NCBI GenBank assembly: GCA_020029455.1 | Contig: JAIBJH010000011.1 | Coordinates: 1 to 23,647, forward strand | Length of the DNA: 23,647 nt | Source: Hyphomicrobiales bacterium | GTDB lineage: Bacteria; Pseudomonadota; Alphaproteobacteria; Rhizobiales; Aestuariivirgaceae | Direction of reading: 5' to 3' | Made by a program: the position numbers and the translations under genes | Notes under the pieces: model-generated | What the model was told of the DNA's origin: nothing | Seen by the model: the letters and a program-made list of their open reading frames with translations, nothing else | Database searches by the model: none | Shown: in pieces, positions 23,161 through 23,647 of the stretch | How positions within the stretch are numbered: position 1 is the stretch's first letter | How the letters are laid out: every line of letters begins with the position of its first letter

Positions 23161-23647
23161 ATGATGTTCAAATCCGCCATCGCCGCCATCGTCATTTTCA
23201 TCGCGCCCGCCGCCGCACAGGCGGAAACGGCGATCTTCGCCGGCGGCTGCTTCTGGTGCGTGGAGGAGGGCATGGACCATGTGAAGGGCGTGACCTCCAC
23301 CATCTCCGGCTATGCCGGCGGCACCATGGCGAACCCCACTTACGAGGACCACGACGGCTATACCGAGGCAGTGAAGGTGGAGTTCGATCCCGCAATCATC
23401 AGCTATGCGGCGCTCACCGCCCATTTCCTGCGAACGATCGACGCGGTGGATGGCGAAGGGCAATTCTGCGACCGGGGCCACAGCTATATTCCGGCGATTG
23501 TCCCGCTCACGCCTGAGCAGAAAAGCCAGAGCGAGGCCGCGATTGCCGATGCGGCGAAGGCCTTGGGGCAGGAGCTTGCGGTGAAGGTGATCGAGCAGCC
23601 GAGCTTTTATGACGCCGAGGACTATCACCAGAATTATTACCTGGGCG
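23161..23647 (+). CDS. msrA: Secreted peptide methionine-S-sulfoxide reductase MsrA, copy 2 (3' end cut)
   Basis: Reading from the ATG at 23161 gives 162 codons to the window edge. It opens with a signal peptide (MMFKSAIAAIVIFIAPAAA, cleavage near AQA), then ETAIFAGGCFWCVE with the catalytic GCFWC, and continues with GQFCDRGHSY, PSFYDAE and YHQNYYLG blocks almost identical to copy 1. About 50 residues including the C-terminal cysteine region are outside the window. GAGGAG lies 7 nt upstream, as in copy 1. The signal peptide and the segment after it differ more than the catalytic core, which suggests the duplication is not very recent. Confidence 0.94.
   Translation, partial: MMFKSAIAAIVIFIAPAAAQAETAIFAGGCFWCVEEGMDHVKGVTSTISGYAGGTMANPTYEDHDGYTEAVKVEFDPAIISYAALTAHFLRTIDAVDGEGQFCDRGHSYIPAIVPLTPEQKSQSEAAIADAAKALGQELAVKVIEQPSFYDAEDYHQNYYLG

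Overview
The window looks like chromosomal DNA from an alphaproteobacterium, most likely of the order Hyphomicrobiales (Rhizobiales). Reasons: GC-rich coding sequence, a rhizobial-type GlpSTPQV glycerol ABC importer, a Rhizobium etli-type asparaginase, a twin-arginine repeat protein of a type I associate with this order, and a FixK/FNR-like box. Genes are packed tightly, with many ATGA/GTGA overlaps, and no stretch over 300 bases lacks a gene. I saw no tRNA, rRNA, CRISPR array, transposase or phage gene.

Region 1 (1-11628) is a divergent glycerol locus. On the minus strand, glpV (binding protein), glpS and glpT (ATPases), glpP and glpQ (permeases; glpQ runs off the left edge) encode an ABC glycerol importer. 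A terminator-like hairpin separates glpV from glpS. On the plus strand, glpR (DeoR-family repressor), glpD (glycerol-3-phosphate dehydrogenase) and glpK (glycerol kinase) turn imported glycerol into dihydroxyacetone phosphate (DHAP). A class II aldolase gene overlaps the end of glpK, and a Rhizobium-type asparaginase follows. The 184-bp divergent control region holds a good promoter for glpV, two identical 12-bp boxes 73 bp apart that overlap both candidate promoters (possible GlpR operators), and two perfect inverted repeats.

Region 2 (11634-20593, all minus strand), in transcription order: a MacB/FtsX-type ABC exporter (ATPase, permease, HlyD-type adaptor), the two subunits of methylmalonyl-CoA mutase (the small one lacking its C-terminal domain), and a Tat-exported beta-helix repeat protein. 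The exporter has a TTGAC-N4-GTCAA box at exactly the class II FNR/FixK spacing from a -10-like element, which suggests control by oxygen or redox state.

Region 3 (20742-23647, plus strand) holds a DUF853/HerA-like ATPase and two tandem copies of a secreted methionine sulfoxide reductase A; the second runs off the right edge. Between the msrA copies lies a 100-bp, GC-rich palindromic element with perfect 11-bp terminal inverted repeats.

I found no clearly new defence or mobile system. The best leads are: (a) the two degenerate ABC motifs in GlpS and GlpT fall in the same composite ATP site, so the glycerol importer may have one dead site; (b) the aldolase built into a DHAP-producing operon; (c) the FixK/FNR-type control of the exporter; (d) the paired boxes in the glp control region; and (e) the palindromic element between the msrA copies.
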